Of a DNA stretch of 64,000 nt, positions 25,049-33,951 are shown piece after piece. The DNA comes from Myroides fluvii. GTDB lineage: Bacteria; Bacteroidota; Bacteroidia; Flavobacteriales; Flavobacteriaceae. The position numbers and the translations under genes are program-made. The notes below the pieces were generated by a model. That model worked only from the letters and a program-made list of their open reading frames with translations, was not told the DNA's origin and searched no databases. The DNA is taken from positions 2,004,501 to 2,068,500 of the forward strand of contig NZ_CP039934.1 in the NCBI RefSeq assembly GCF_009792295.1. Direction: 5' to 3'. Every line of letters begins with the position of its first letter. Position 1 is the first letter of the stretch.

Positions 25049-26401
25049 ATGCGCGTACATTTTATTGCAATCGGAGGAAGTGCCATGCACAATTTAGCTT
25101 TAGCCTTACATGCAAAAGGCGATGTTGTTACAGGAAGTGATGATGCTATTTTTGAACCCTCTAAAACTAGATTGGCAAAACAGGGATTACTACCTGAGCA
25201 AGAAGGCTGGTATGCAGAGAAAATTACAGCTGATATCGATGCGATAATCTTGGGCATGCATGCAAAGGAAGACAATCCCGAATTGATCAAAGCAAGAGAA
25301 TTAGGGTTGAAAATCTATTCCTATCCTGAGTTTATCTATGAACATGCTAAAAATAAAACCCGTGTAGTCATTGGGGGGTCACATGGTAAAACAACGATAA
25401 CCTCTATGGTGTTGCATGTATTGAATTATCACGGTGTTGAAGTCGATTATCTTGTAGGTGCACAGCTAGAAGGATTTGATCGCATGGTAAATCTAACGGA
25501 TGAAAATGATTTTATGTTGATAGAAGGGGATGAATATCTATCTTCTCCTATTGATAGACGACCTAAGTTTCATTTATATGAACCCAATATTGCTTTGTTA
25601 AGCGGAATAGCTTGGGATCATATTAATGTATTTCCAACTTTCGAAAATTATGTCGATCAATTCCGCATTTTCATAGATAAAATTACCAATGGAGGCATCT
25701 TAATATACAATGAAGAAGATGCTATTGTAAAGCAAATTGCAGAAGAAAGTACCAATCCAATTCGCAGAATACCTTATACAACCTTAGAAAATGAAATTGT
25801 TGACGGGGTTGCTTATTTAGTTACTTCAGAAGGACCTATGCCGTTAGAAGTATTCGGCCAACATAATATTAATAATATTAGTGGAGCTAAATGGGTATGT
25901 CAAAATATGGGTATCGATGAAGATGATTTTTTTGATGCCATTACAAGTTTCAAAGGAGCTTCAAAGCGCTTAGAAAAATTGTATGATAAAAATACTACAG
26001 TTGTATACAAAGATTTTGCGCATTCTCCAAGTAAGGTAAAAGCGACGATGAAAGCAGTTCGTGCACAATATCCAACTAAAAAACTAGTTGCGTGTTTAGA
26101 ATTGCATACCTATAGTAGTCTAAATGCAGATTTCTTATCTGAGTATAACGGAAGTTTAGATGTAGCTGATCAAGCAGTGGTGTTTTATTCTTTGGAGGCT
26201 TTAAAAATTAAGCGTATGCCAGAAATTCCTGCAGATCAAATGCAAGAAGCATTCGCCTTACCGACGTTGACCACTTATACCAATGCGGATGACTTCAAGG
26301 CCTTTATCAAAACACTAGACCTAAAAGATAGCGTATTGCTATTCATGAGTTCAGGTGATTATGGCGGACTTGATTTGAATGCATTTGTCCAAACAATATA
26401 G
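25049..26401 (+). CDS. mpl: UDP-N-acetylmuramate:L-alanyl-gamma-D-glutamyl-meso-DAP ligase (Mpl-type Mur ligase)
   Basis: Cytosolic peptidoglycan recycling: attaches recovered murein tripeptide to UDP-MurNAc. MurC-like architecture: N-terminal Rossmann domain (HFIAIGGSAMHNLAL), central ATP-binding domain (GGSHGKTTITSM; EGDEYLSS) and C-terminal ligase domain (KDFAHSPSKVKATMKAVR). The 450-residue length and the GGSAMHNLA start fit Mpl better than MurC. Terminator at 26412-26437. Confidence 0.85.
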   Translation: MRVHFIAIGGSAMHNLALALHAKGDVVTGSDDAIFEPSKTRLAKQGLLPEQEGWYAEKITADIDAIILGMHAKEDNPELIKARELGLKIYSYPEFIYEHAKNKTRVVIGGSHGKTTITSMVLHVLNYHGVEVDYLVGAQLEGFDRMVNLTDENDFMLIEGDEYLSSPIDRRPKFHLYEPNIALLSGIAWDHINVFPTFENYVDQFRIFIDKITNGGILIYNEEDAIVKQIAEESTNPIRRIPYTTLENEIVDGVAYLVTSEGPMPLEVFGQHNINNISGAKWVCQNMGIDEDDFFDAITSFKGASKRLEKLYDKNTTVVYKDFAHSPSKVKATMKAVRAQYPTKKLVACLELHTYSSLNADFLSEYNGSLDVADQAVVFYSLEALKIKRMPEIPADQMQEAFALPTLTTYTNADDFKAFIKTLDLKDSVLLFMSSGDYGGLDLNAFVQTI

Positions 26402-26411
26402 ATAAACTAAA

Positions 26412-26438
26412 AAAATCCTTTCACTGAAAGGATTTTTT
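26412..26438 (+). terminator. terminator after mpl
   Basis: AATCCTTTC (26414-26422) pairs with GAAAGGATT (26426-26434), followed by T-run. Confidence 0.8.
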
Positions 26439-26534
26439 AGTTTAAGATATTTACCAATCGCAGAAAAAGAAGAAGAAGCTTGAGAGGTGGACTGATTTTT
26501 GAAAGACCAAGGGAGGATTTAATATAGTGATACC

Positions 26535-27275
26535 ATGGCTGAAATAAAAAAACCAATACATGCTTGGGCAAATGATGATCGTCCACGAGAAAAACTCATG
26601 CTCAAAGGGAAAAGCGCCTTAAGTGATGCTGAATTATTAGCTATTTTAATTGGTTCGGGTAATAAAGAAGAATCGGCGATTGATTTAAGCCGAAGGATTC
26701 TGCAAGCTAATGAATCCGACTTAGCTGAATTAGCTAAGCAGTCCGTATTGAGTTTGCAACGTTTTAAAGGAATAGGAGAAGCTAAGGCAATTGCTATTGT
26801 CGCTGCCTTAGAATTAGGTCAACGCAGGCGAATGGCAGATAAAATTAAGCGGACTAAAATTACGTGTAGCCAGGATGTATTTGAATTAATGCGACCAAAA
26901 ATAGGAGAATTAACCCATGAAGAGTTTTGGGTGATCTTCTTGAATAATGCCAATCACGTGCGGGGTATTGTAGCTAGTCGGGAAGAGCCTTTTATCAAGC
27001 ATCAGTTAATCGATGCTATTAATATCAGTAAAGGTGGGGTGACGGGAACAGTCGTTGATTTGAGAATTTTATTTAAACTCGCCTTAGAAAAACAAGCCAC
27101 TGCCGTAATCTTAGCACACAATCATCCTTCAGGTAAGCTTTTGCCTAGTGAAGCAGATTTTCAAATTACGAGAAAGATAAAGGAGGCTGGAAATATCATG
27201 GACATCACCATTCTGGATCATTTTATTATTACAGAGTATGATTATTATAGTTTTGTTGATCATGGAAGATTCTAA
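26535..27275 (+). CDS. radC: RadC family JAB-domain protein
   Basis: 246 residues. N-terminal UPF0758 region with a helix-hairpin-helix-like segment (RFKGIGEAKAIAIVAALELG) and a C-terminal JAB1/MPN-type domain with the zinc motif HNHPSG and the downstream Asp of SEAD. It was long annotated as a DNA repair protein, but the true function is uncertain. This is a stand-alone chromosomal copy in a housekeeping setting with no mobile-element hallmarks nearby. Confidence 0.88.
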   Translation: MAEIKKPIHAWANDDRPREKLMLKGKSALSDAELLAILIGSGNKEESAIDLSRRILQANESDLAELAKQSVLSLQRFKGIGEAKAIAIVAALELGQRRRMADKIKRTKITCSQDVFELMRPKIGELTHEEFWVIFLNNANHVRGIVASREEPFIKHQLIDAINISKGGVTGTVVDLRILFKLALEKQATAVILAHNHPSGKLLPSEADFQITRKIKEAGNIMDITILDHFIITEYDYYSFVDHGRF

Positions 27276-27300
27276 GCCGTGCTGTTTTTTTTAAAATGTT

Positions 27301-27308
27301 TACTTTTG
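27301..27308 (+). promoter_or_regulatory. -7 element of the HAD nucleotidase gene
   Basis: TACTTTTG matches TAnnTTTG, 24 nt before the ATG at 27333. An upstream in-frame TTG (27318) would lie only 9 nt from the element, so the ATG is preferred. Confidence 0.5.
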
Positions 27309-27332
27309 TAGCTTTAATTGGAAAAAGTACCG

Positions 27333-28031
27333 ATGGACTTAAAAAAGTTTGAACATAAAACCGATATATTTTTTGACTTGGATCACACGCTTTGGGATTT
27401 TGAAAAAAATTCTGCCTTAGCTTTCGAACAAGTACTGAATGAAATGAAACTGCCTTTTACAATCGAACAGTTTTTAAATTACTATGTGAGTATCAATGCA
27501 GACTATTGGGATCGCTATAGTCTAAATCAAATCTCACAAGCAGAATTGCGTATCGGAAGAATTCGAGATACTTTTAATTCTTTGGCATATGCTACAACAA
27601 CCGATAAAATGTTAGAAGTAGGCGATCGCTATCTTTCGTACTTACCCAACTACAATCACCTTTTTGATGGAGCTATAGAAATTTTAGACTACTTGCAAGA
27701 AAAGTATAAACTGCACATCATTACCAATGGATTTGATCAAGTACAAGCGAGAAAAATTAAAAATTCTGGAATGGAAAGCTATTTTCAAACCGTGACGAAT
27801 TCTGAACGTGCAGGAGTCAAAAAACCAGATGCTAAAATTTTTACCTATGCCTTGGATTTAGCTCAAGTTCAGGTGAAAGAGACTGTCATGATTGGAGATA
27901 ATCTTCTAGCGGATATAGAAGGTGCACAAAAAATCGGGATGGATGTGATTTATTACAACGAACACCATAGAGCTGTGCCTGCAACTTTACCTCAAGTAAA
28001 TAACTTATTAGACATAAAAAGCCTGCTCTAA
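27333..28031 (+). CDS. YjjG-type HAD noncanonical pyrimidine nucleotidase
   Basis: HAD-superfamily phosphatase of 232 residues. Motif I FFDLDHTLWD with the nucleophile and acid/base Asp, motif II ITNGF, motif III Lys in KPDAK, motif IV GDNLLADIEGA. This pattern is that of YjjG, which dephosphorylates noncanonical pyrimidine nucleotides, and the helical cap after motif I is consistent. The stop codon lies inside a bidirectional terminator shared with rarA. Confidence 0.85.
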   Translation: MDLKKFEHKTDIFFDLDHTLWDFEKNSALAFEQVLNEMKLPFTIEQFLNYYVSINADYWDRYSLNQISQAELRIGRIRDTFNSLAYATTTDKMLEVGDRYLSYLPNYNHLFDGAIEILDYLQEKYKLHIITNGFDQVQARKIKNSGMESYFQTVTNSERAGVKKPDAKIFTYALDLAQVQVKETVMIGDNLLADIEGAQKIGMDVIYYNEHHRAVPATLPQVNNLLDIKSLL

Positions 28032-28045
28032 AAGCGGGCTTTTGT
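28017..28045 (+). terminator. bidirectional terminator between HAD gene and rarA
   Basis: AAAAGCCTGC (28018-28027) pairs with GCGGGCTTTT (28034-28043) including a G-T pair; A-rich and T-rich flanks serve both strands. Confidence 0.7.
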
Positions 28046-28046
28046 A

Positions 28047-29324
28047 TTAGTAATTGTATTTAAATTGCCATCTGTTTTTTAGAAAATCTCGCGTGCCATT
28101 TTCTCTGCTATTGTGCCCAGGTTCATACAATAAGGTTCCGCTTAATTCCGTTGGGAGGAATTCTTGATCGACAAAATTATTGGGGTAATCATGGGAGTAT
28201 TTATAGTCTTCACCATATCCCAACTCTTTCATTAATTTAGTAGGGGCATTGCGCAAGTGGATAGGCACGGATAAATCGCCAGTTTGTTTTACAAGTTGTT
28301 GCGCTTTACCAATGGCTATGTACGTGGAGTTGCTCTTTGGTGAGGTAGCTAAGTAGATTGCGCATTGACTCAATAAGATTCTGCTTTCTGGATAACCAAT
28401 AACGGAAACGGCTTGAAAGGTGTTGGTAGCCATAATTAAGGCAGTGGGATTAGCGTTGCCGATATCCTCTGATGCAGCAATAACCAAACGCCTTGCAATG
28501 AATTTTACATCCTCACCCCCTTCAATCATACGCGCCAACCAATAAACTGCACCATTGGGATCGCTCCCTCGTATAGACTTGATAAAGGCTGAAACAATAT
28601 CGTAATGCTGTTCGCCCGTTTTATCATATAAGACCGTGTTTTTCTGTACAACTTGCATGACGTAGTCATTGGTCAAAACGATTTCATCACCTAAAGTAGC
28701 ATTGACAAGTAATTCGAATGTGTTTAATAGCTTTCGACCATCTCCACCCGATACGCGAAAAAGAGCCTCTGTTTCCTGTAAGATGATTCGTTTGGATCGA
28801 AGAAAAGAATCTTTCGCAATCGCTCGATCTAGTAAAGCGCGCAAATCTTCTTTTGTAAAAGCATTCAGTGTGTATACTTGGCATCTAGAAAGCAATGCGG
28901 GAATCACTTCGAAACTTGGATTCTCCGTTGTAGCCCCAATTAGAGTAATCCATCCACGCTCAACCGCAGCTAAAAGCGAATCTTGTTGTGATTTACTGAA
29001 ACGGTGAATCTCATCGATAAACAAAATGGGATTGCGTGCAGTAAATAAACCGTGATTAGATTTTGCTTTTTCTATAACCTCTCGTACATCTTTAACTCCC
29101 GAGTTGATTGCACTCAAGACATAAAAAGGACGTTGACTCTCCTTGGCTAAGATTTCAGCTAAAGTTGTCTTTCCTGTTCCTGGAGGTCCCCAAAAAAGCA
29201 AAGACGGAATAAAGCCAGTTTGTAATTGCTTGGTTAAGATTCCTTGTTCCCCCACAAGATGTGACTGACTAACATAGTCAGCTAAGGTTTGCGGTCGTAC
29301 TCTTTCTGCTAATGGTGCATCCAT
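28047..29324 (-). CDS. rarA: replication-associated recombination protein A (RarA/MgsA)
   Basis: AAA+ ATPase related to clamp loaders that acts at stalled replication forks. Walker A GPPGTGKTTLAE, Walker B FIDEIHRF, sensor-1 GATTENPSFE, then the helical tetramerisation domain with the conserved YLATSPKSNSTYIA. ATG 29324 gives 425 residues; an upstream frame start (29357) is rejected because the promoter element lies there. Confidence 0.92.
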   Translation of the reverse strand: MDAPLAERVRPQTLADYVSQSHLVGEQGILTKQLQTGFIPSLLFWGPPGTGKTTLAEILAKESQRPFYVLSAINSGVKDVREVIEKAKSNHGLFTARNPILFIDEIHRFSKSQQDSLLAAVERGWITLIGATTENPSFEVIPALLSRCQVYTLNAFTKEDLRALLDRAIAKDSFLRSKRIILQETEALFRVSGGDGRKLLNTFELLVNATLGDEIVLTNDYVMQVVQKNTVLYDKTGEQHYDIVSAFIKSIRGSDPNGAVYWLARMIEGGEDVKFIARRLVIAASEDIGNANPTALIMATNTFQAVSVIGYPESRILLSQCAIYLATSPKSNSTYIAIGKAQQLVKQTGDLSVPIHLRNAPTKLMKELGYGEDYKYSHDYPNNFVDQEFLPTELSGTLLYEPGHNSRENGTRDFLKNRWQFKYNY

Positions 29325-29346
29325 GACAATGTGATTTTGAGAAATA

Positions 29347-29354
29347 CAAAAATA
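29347..29354 (-). promoter_or_regulatory. -7 element of rarA promoter
   Basis: Minus-strand TATTTTTG, 22 nt before the rarA ATG at 29324. No clear -33 element. Confidence 0.5.
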
Positions 29355-29477
29355 CAACCTATAATCTCGAATAAAAAGGAGTTAACTAAAATTGTCCTGA
29401 AAAGCAAGTGGTTTGTATGGTTGAATTGAAATACATTTTTATACCTTTATGTTTTATGCAGTTTTGAACACTATTCA

Positions 29478-30221
29478 ATGAAAGATAAACAACTTGTCAT
29501 CAGCGCCGATCTTATTATCCTCCCTGTAGTATTCTTAATGATAATATGGACGGTGTATTGGTTAGATTGGAAAGATTATTTGCAACTTTATCAATACGGT
29601 ATTTATCCACGTACCTTGACAGGACTTAGAGGGATATTTTTTAGTCCGTTTATACATGGCGGATTAAAACACATTTACAACAATTCTGTTGCGTTGTTCG
29701 TATTGTTGTTATTGGTACAATTTTTCTACAAAAAACAAGTAAGGCAAATCTTGGGCTGGGGGATTTTGTTGTCGGGATTGGGAACGTGGATCATTGCTAG
29801 AGAGAGTTATCACATCGGTGCTAGCGGCTTGATTTATGTTTTAGTTAGTTATATGTTCTTTAAAGGAATACAAACAAAGTATTTTCGTTTAGTTGCACTC
29901 TCGCTTTTAATTGTAATGCTCTATGGAAGCATGATATGGTATGTGTTTCCCGATATCGAAGAGGGCGTTTCTTGGGAAGGTCATTTAAGCGGGTTCATTA
30001 CAGGAATGTTGTTGTCTTTTGTGTTAAAGAATCCAGTCTATGCAGAAAAGATATATAAGTATGAATGGCAATCACCAACTTATAATCCAAACGAGGATCC
30101 TTTTATGCAATGCTTTGACGAAAACGGAAATTTTGTAATCCTACCTAAGGAAGTTAAGGAAGCAATGGATGTAACAAATCCGTATCGGCCAACTTTGCCT
30201 ATTGTGTATGGAAATGGGTGA
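29478..30221 (+). CDS. rhomboid family intramembrane serine protease
   Basis: 247 residues with six hydrophobic helices. Rhomboid hallmarks: HGGLKHIYNN (the HxxxxHxxxN motif), the catalytic Ser in GASGLIY and the catalytic His in GHLSGFITG. A soluble C-terminal tail of about 50 residues (from YEWQSPTYNPNEDP) follows the last helix. The substrate is unknown. A short octamer tandem repeat begins 8 nt after the stop. Confidence 0.9.
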   Translation: MKDKQLVISADLIILPVVFLMIIWTVYWLDWKDYLQLYQYGIYPRTLTGLRGIFFSPFIHGGLKHIYNNSVALFVLLLLVQFFYKKQVRQILGWGILLSGLGTWIIARESYHIGASGLIYVLVSYMFFKGIQTKYFRLVALSLLIVMLYGSMIWYVFPDIEEGVSWEGHLSGFITGMLLSFVLKNPVYAEKIYKYEWQSPTYNPNEDPFMQCFDENGNFVILPKEVKEAMDVTNPYRPTLPIVYGNG

Positions 30222-30228
30222 TTTTTGT

Positions 30229-30260
30229 GAGGTGATAAGAGTATGAGATGATGAGATGAT
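30229..30260 (+). repeat. degenerate 8-nt tandem repeat
   Basis: Four consecutive octamers: GAGGTGAT, AAGAGTAT, GAGATGAT, GAGATGAT. Read on the minus strand the unit is ATCATCTC, similar in period and wording to the TCATCCTC array at 54246-54293. Confidence 0.6.
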
Positions 30261-30270
30261 AATCAAAAAG

Positions 30271-30326
30271 AATAGTAAATAAAAAGGGAAAGGATAGCTG
30301 CTGCTATCCTTTCCCTTTTTATTTTT
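30271..30326 (+). terminator. strong bidirectional terminator (rhomboid / rlmB)
   Basis: Perfect 18-bp stem, AAAAAGGGAAAGGATAGC (30281-30298) with its complement at 30303-30320, tetraloop TGCT. T-rich tails on both strands. Confidence 0.9.
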
Positions 30327-30372
30327 GAAAGATGATTCTAATGAATATAGGATAAAATTACCCATCACTCAT

Positions 30373-31107
30373 TTATCTACGTTGTCTGATTGTTTCATAT
30401 AAAAATGCTCCACAAGCAACCGATACGTTTAAAGAGTCGATGCTGCTATACATAGGGAGTTTTGCTTTTTCATCAATGATTTTCAATACAGATGGGTTGA
30501 TTCCTCTGTCCTCACTACCCATGATGATTGCCAAGGGTATATTCAAATCAACATCGTAAATTTCTTTTTCCGCTTTTTCAGTAGCACCTAGAGTAACGAC
30601 TCCAGATCCTTGTAAGTAGAAAACAGCATCCTTGATGTGATCGACCTTGCAAATTGGAATATTGAAAACAGCACCTGCAGAAGTTTTTATTGTATCTCCA
30701 TTTACAGGAGCAGCACCATTTTTAGAAATGATAATCCCATCGGCTCCACAGCAAGCGGCTGTACGAATTATGGCACCAAAATTACGCGCATCCGATAATT
30801 GATCCAAAACAACAAACAAAGGTTTTTCTTTCTTCTCTAATGTCGTTTCGACTAATTCTTCCAGTGATACAAAAGTAATAGGCGCAATCGTTCCGATAGC
30901 TCCCTGGTGATTTTTTTTCGTTAGGCGATTGAGTTTTTCAATAGGCACATAAGAGAAATTAATGTTATTTCGCTTCAGTGATTTGATTAACTCATTCATC
31001 AATTCTCCTTGAGCATCCTTCTGTAAGAATACTTTATCTATATCTTTTCCTGCTTCAATGGCTTCGATTATCGCACGAATACCAAAAATTTGATTCTCCT
31101 GATCCAT
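30373..31107 (-). CDS. rlmB: 23S rRNA (guanosine-2'-O-)-methyltransferase, RlmB-type (TrmH/SpoU family)
   Basis: SPOUT-class RNA 2'-O-ribose methyltransferase of 244 residues. It has the N-terminal substrate-binding domain (FGIRAIIEAIEAGKDIDKVF), then the catalytic SpoU domain with DQLSDARNFGAIIRTA (motif 1), GSEDRGINP (motif 2) and SLNVSVACGAFLYE (motif 3, knot). E. coli RlmB modifies G2251 of 23S rRNA, and that target is assumed here. The ATG lies 4 nt from a -7 element (see findings). Confidence 0.88.
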   Translation of the reverse strand: MDQENQIFGIRAIIEAIEAGKDIDKVFLQKDAQGELMNELIKSLKRNNINFSYVPIEKLNRLTKKNHQGAIGTIAPITFVSLEELVETTLEKKEKPLFVVLDQLSDARNFGAIIRTAACCGADGIIISKNGAAPVNGDTIKTSAGAVFNIPICKVDHIKDAVFYLQGSGVVTLGATEKAEKEIYDVDLNIPLAIIMGSEDRGINPSVLKIIDEKAKLPMYSSIDSLNVSVACGAFLYETIRQRR

Positions 31108-31111
31108 GGTG

Positions 31112-31119
31112 CAAATGTA
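31112..31119 (-). promoter_or_regulatory. -7 element of rlmB, leaderless geometry
   Basis: Minus-strand TACATTTG, a consensus match, with only four bases (CACC) before the ATG at 31107. It predicts an mRNA with a leader of zero or one nucleotide, like the M28 gene at 3439. Confidence 0.5.
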
Positions 31120-31202
31120 GCTATATTTTTAATAAACAGCTGATGTTTTTTGTTTTAGGAATAAACTTTTATATCCAAGTATCGCATGGAGGAGCGTGAA
31201 AA

Positions 31203-32864
31203 TTAGAAGAGGGTTTTAAAGCCAATGTGTATGGTGGTATTGTCAAAAGAAAAGGGAATGCCAGGTTGTTTACCATTGGCAAACGAAAGATTGAAGTAGC
31301 TGGATGAAGTAATGAAGCCAAGTCCAAGTCCAACACTATATAAGGTGTTCTTTTGATGCAACGGCTTAAACTCCTGTACAGCATAGTCAAATATCGTGTG
31401 TAAGTATAAACTAGGATGCACTAAAAATCGATATTCTGTGTTGATTAAGTTCAGTTGATTGGCTAGTAAACTGTTTTCTTGAAAACCACGGAGTGATTGT
31501 GTACCTCCAAAACGATACATTTCGTTGACAAGATAATCCTTACTGAATAGCGAATAGTAGGTCCAATTGACATAGAAGAAATGTTTAGGAGCTAATTCAA
31601 TATTTTTATTCGCATGGAGCTGTATCATATACTGGGATTCTTTTGCCTCTTCTGTCGTTCGGTTTCCTGTTCCAGCCAAAACGTCCAATGAATAATTAAC
31701 GGGAAACAAAGGTAAATAGTTTCTTTTTCGAACAATAGTATAGTTTAACGTATAAAACTTGCTGTCAAAATTTTCCATTGATGGCAACGTACTATTGGTA
31801 GTTGAAGAAGTACTTTGGTAGCCGAGTTTAATATTTTGGTTATATTGAATAGCATAGCCCACTTGCAAGGCTAGCTTCGTATTCTGATAGATGGTGTCTT
31901 GCTTCTGAATATTGAGTTGTCCACTAAGATTGAGGGGAGTATTAAATAAATAAACAAAAGAAGACTTGAAATCAAACTGTGTTTGTTTATTGGCATCACT
32001 GCGCCAATATAATTGAATAGATTCTCCTTTATTTAAAACGTTGTTTAAAGCAAGGTCTAAATAACCCGCCAGAGAAAATTTTTCATTCTCATCCGTACTG
32101 AATCCCATAAAACCATCGAAAGTATTGGTGTTTACTTTATCTATATAAAGATAAAGTGTGGTGTTGTCGTCTGTAAAAAGTGTTTCAGCTGTTTTGTATT
32201 GCCTTAAAAAGTCTAAATCGCCTAACGTTTGAGTTAGATTGTAAATCAGTTGCTCACTATACGGTTTGTTGAGGTAGCGTTTAGTGACTTGCTTGATTAT
32301 TTTTTCAGGAACTTTCTGACTGCTTTGAATGGCAATGTTATTTAACTTTCTACTTGGAGCTAGGTTGAGTTGTAGGTCGCAGTACAACGTGTTGTTTTGA
32401 ATGTTGTGATTGCTCAGTTGCAAAGTTGACATACCTAAACCAGCTCGATCTAAAAGTTGGGTATACTGTTGTAGGATAGAGGGGAGTGATTCAAAGTCAA
32501 AAGCGATACTGTCTTTACTAAAGCCAAGTTGTTGCTGATGAGAATCAGACAAAAGCTTGTTTGATAAAATAACTTGACCAAGGAGGGGGCCTAGTGTATA
32601 GGTATAGAAGAGCGTTGTCTTTTGTTGCTGTTTGTTTTTGGAGAAAGACAAATAGCCTTTTTTGTACAATAGCTGGTCTATACTGTCAATCGTTTGTTTA
32701 ATGGATTGTAAATCAGGGTGTTTTTTTTTATAGCTCAAGTTTTGTAATAACTCGCGTTCCTTTACTTGGGTTGACGTTAGTTCAAGGGTCAAGGTGGTCT
32801 CTTGTCCATACGAGGTGAAACACAGGAATAATGCGAAAAAAAAAGAGAGAAGGGACTTGGACAC
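31203..32864 (-). CDS. Omp85/BamA-like outer membrane protein
   Basis: 553 residues with a cleavable signal peptide (ends SYGQ), a soluble N-terminal part (about 20-240) containing POTRA-like segments, and a C-terminal beta-barrel of about 300 residues. The RFGGTQSLRGFQENS segment is the conserved L6-loop (VRGF/Y) motif of the Omp85 superfamily, and the protein ends in an aromatic-terminated strand (HIGFKTLF). It is shorter than BamA, so more likely an accessory two-partner or TamA-like translocator. Partner and cargo are unknown. Confidence 0.8.
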   Translation of the reverse strand: MSKSLLSFFFALFLCFTSYGQETTLTLELTSTQVKERELLQNLSYKKKHPDLQSIKQTIDSIDQLLYKKGYLSFSKNKQQQKTTLFYTYTLGPLLGQVILSNKLLSDSHQQQLGFSKDSIAFDFESLPSILQQYTQLLDRAGLGMSTLQLSNHNIQNNTLYCDLQLNLAPSRKLNNIAIQSSQKVPEKIIKQVTKRYLNKPYSEQLIYNLTQTLGDLDFLRQYKTAETLFTDDNTTLYLYIDKVNTNTFDGFMGFSTDENEKFSLAGYLDLALNNVLNKGESIQLYWRSDANKQTQFDFKSSFVYLFNTPLNLSGQLNIQKQDTIYQNTKLALQVGYAIQYNQNIKLGYQSTSSTTNSTLPSMENFDSKFYTLNYTIVRKRNYLPLFPVNYSLDVLAGTGNRTTEEAKESQYMIQLHANKNIELAPKHFFYVNWTYYSLFSKDYLVNEMYRFGGTQSLRGFQENSLLANQLNLINTEYRFLVHPSLYLHTIFDYAVQEFKPLHQKNTLYSVGLGLGFITSSSYFNLSFANGKQPGIPFSFDNTTIHIGFKTLF

Positions 32865-32963
32865 TTGCGCTGTATATTTGCGTGTAAAGTAAAATAAAAA
32901 AAGTAAGAAGCTGAGACTTAAAGAATAAAATAAATAAATTACGTGAAAATTAATAAATTGTCT

Positions 32964-32994
32964 TTTGAAAAAAGAAAAAAACTTTCTACATTTG
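32964..32994 (+). promoter_or_regulatory. main promoter of the ribosomal superoperon
   Basis: TTTG (32964-32967), 19-nt spacer, TACATTTG (32987-32994): full Bacteroidota -33/-7 consensus. Transcription should start near 32998. The first leader bases form a CCCC/GGGG hairpin. A second -7 match, TATATTTG at 32873-32880, could be a weaker upstream promoter. Confidence 0.75.
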
Positions 32995-32997
32995 CAA

Positions 32998-33014
32998 CCC
33001 CGTATATAGTGGGG
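32998..33014 (+). promoter_or_regulatory. 5'-terminal hairpin of the rpsL leader
   Basis: CCCC (32998-33001) pairs with GGGG (33011-33014) across a 9-nt loop. It falls exactly at the predicted 5' end of the mRNA, where it may stabilise the transcript. I infer this from position only. Confidence 0.35.
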
Positions 33015-33047
33015 AATAATATATTGTAGAAATTATTAATAAACATT

Positions 33048-33428
33048 ATGCCAACAATTCAACAATTAGTAAGAACAGGGAGAACCCAATTAACTAAGAA
33101 GAGTAAATCGGTTGCTTTGGATTCTTGTCCTCAAAGAAGAGGGGTTTGTACGCGTGTTTATACTACTACACCTAAAAAACCTAACTCTGCAATGCGTAAA
33201 GTTGCAAGGGTACGTTTGACAAATGGTAATGAAGTAAACGCTTACATCCCAGGAGAAGGACACAATTTACAAGAGCACTCGATAGTATTAGTTAGAGGAG
33301 GAAGGGTAAAAGATTTGCCAGGTGTTAGATACCACATCGTACGTGGAGCTTTGGATACTGCTGGAGTAAACGGTAGAACTCAAAGAAGATCTAAATATGG
33401 TGCAAAACGCCCTAAAGACAAAAAATAA
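33048..33428 (+). CDS. rpsL: 30S ribosomal protein S12
   Basis: 126-residue decoding-centre protein. [12 protein letters not shown] and [13 protein letters not shown] are intact, including the two lysines where streptomycin-resistance mutations usually occur, so the gene has the sensitive-type sequence. First gene of the superoperon; rpsG follows after 25 nt. Confidence 0.98.
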   Translation: MPTIQQLVRTGRTQLTKKSKSVALDSCPQRRGVCTRVYTTTPKKPNSAMRKVARVRLTNGNEVNAYIPGEGHNLQEHSIVLVRGGRVKDLPGVRYHIVRGALDTAGVNGRTQRRSKYGAKRPKDKK

Positions 33429-33453
33429 TCGTTTAAACGTTTAAGAAAAAGAC

Positions 33454-33930
33454 ATGAGAAAAAGACAGGCGAAAAAGAGACCTCTTTTACCAGATCCGAA
33501 ATTTAATGATCAATTAGTGACGCGTTTTGTAAATAACTTAATGTGGGACGGTAAAAAGTCTACGGCTTTTAAAGTATTTTATGATGCTTTAGCAATCGTT
33601 GAAGAGAAAAAACAAGATGAAGAGAAAACTTCATTGGAGATCTGGAAAGATGCTTTAACTAATGTTATGCCACACGTAGAGGTTCGTTCTCGTCGTGTTG
33701 GAGGTGCTACATTCCAAATCCCGATGCAAATTCGTCCAGATAGAAAAATTTCTATGGCGATGAAGTGGATGATTTTGTATGCGAGAAGAAGAAATGAAAA
33801 ATCTATGGCTGCAAGATTGGCTTCTGAAATTTTAGCTGCTGCTAAAGAAGAAGGTGCTGCAGTTAAAAAGAGAATGGATACGCATAAAATGGCTGAAGCT
33901 AATAAAGCGTTCTCTCACTTTAGATTTTAA
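33454..33930 (+). CDS. rpsG: 30S ribosomal protein S7
   Basis: 158-residue 16S rRNA-binding head protein. It starts [19 protein letters not shown], and [12 protein letters not shown] and the [15 protein letters not shown] helix are the family landmarks. It follows rpsL and precedes fusA in the usual str order. Confidence 0.98.
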   Translation: MRKRQAKKRPLLPDPKFNDQLVTRFVNNLMWDGKKSTAFKVFYDALAIVEEKKQDEEKTSLEIWKDALTNVMPHVEVRSRRVGGATFQIPMQIRPDRKISMAMKWMILYARRRNEKSMAARLASEILAAAKEEGAAVKKRMDTHKMAEANKAFSHFRF

Positions 33931-33951
33931 TCCATACAGAAAAAATATACA

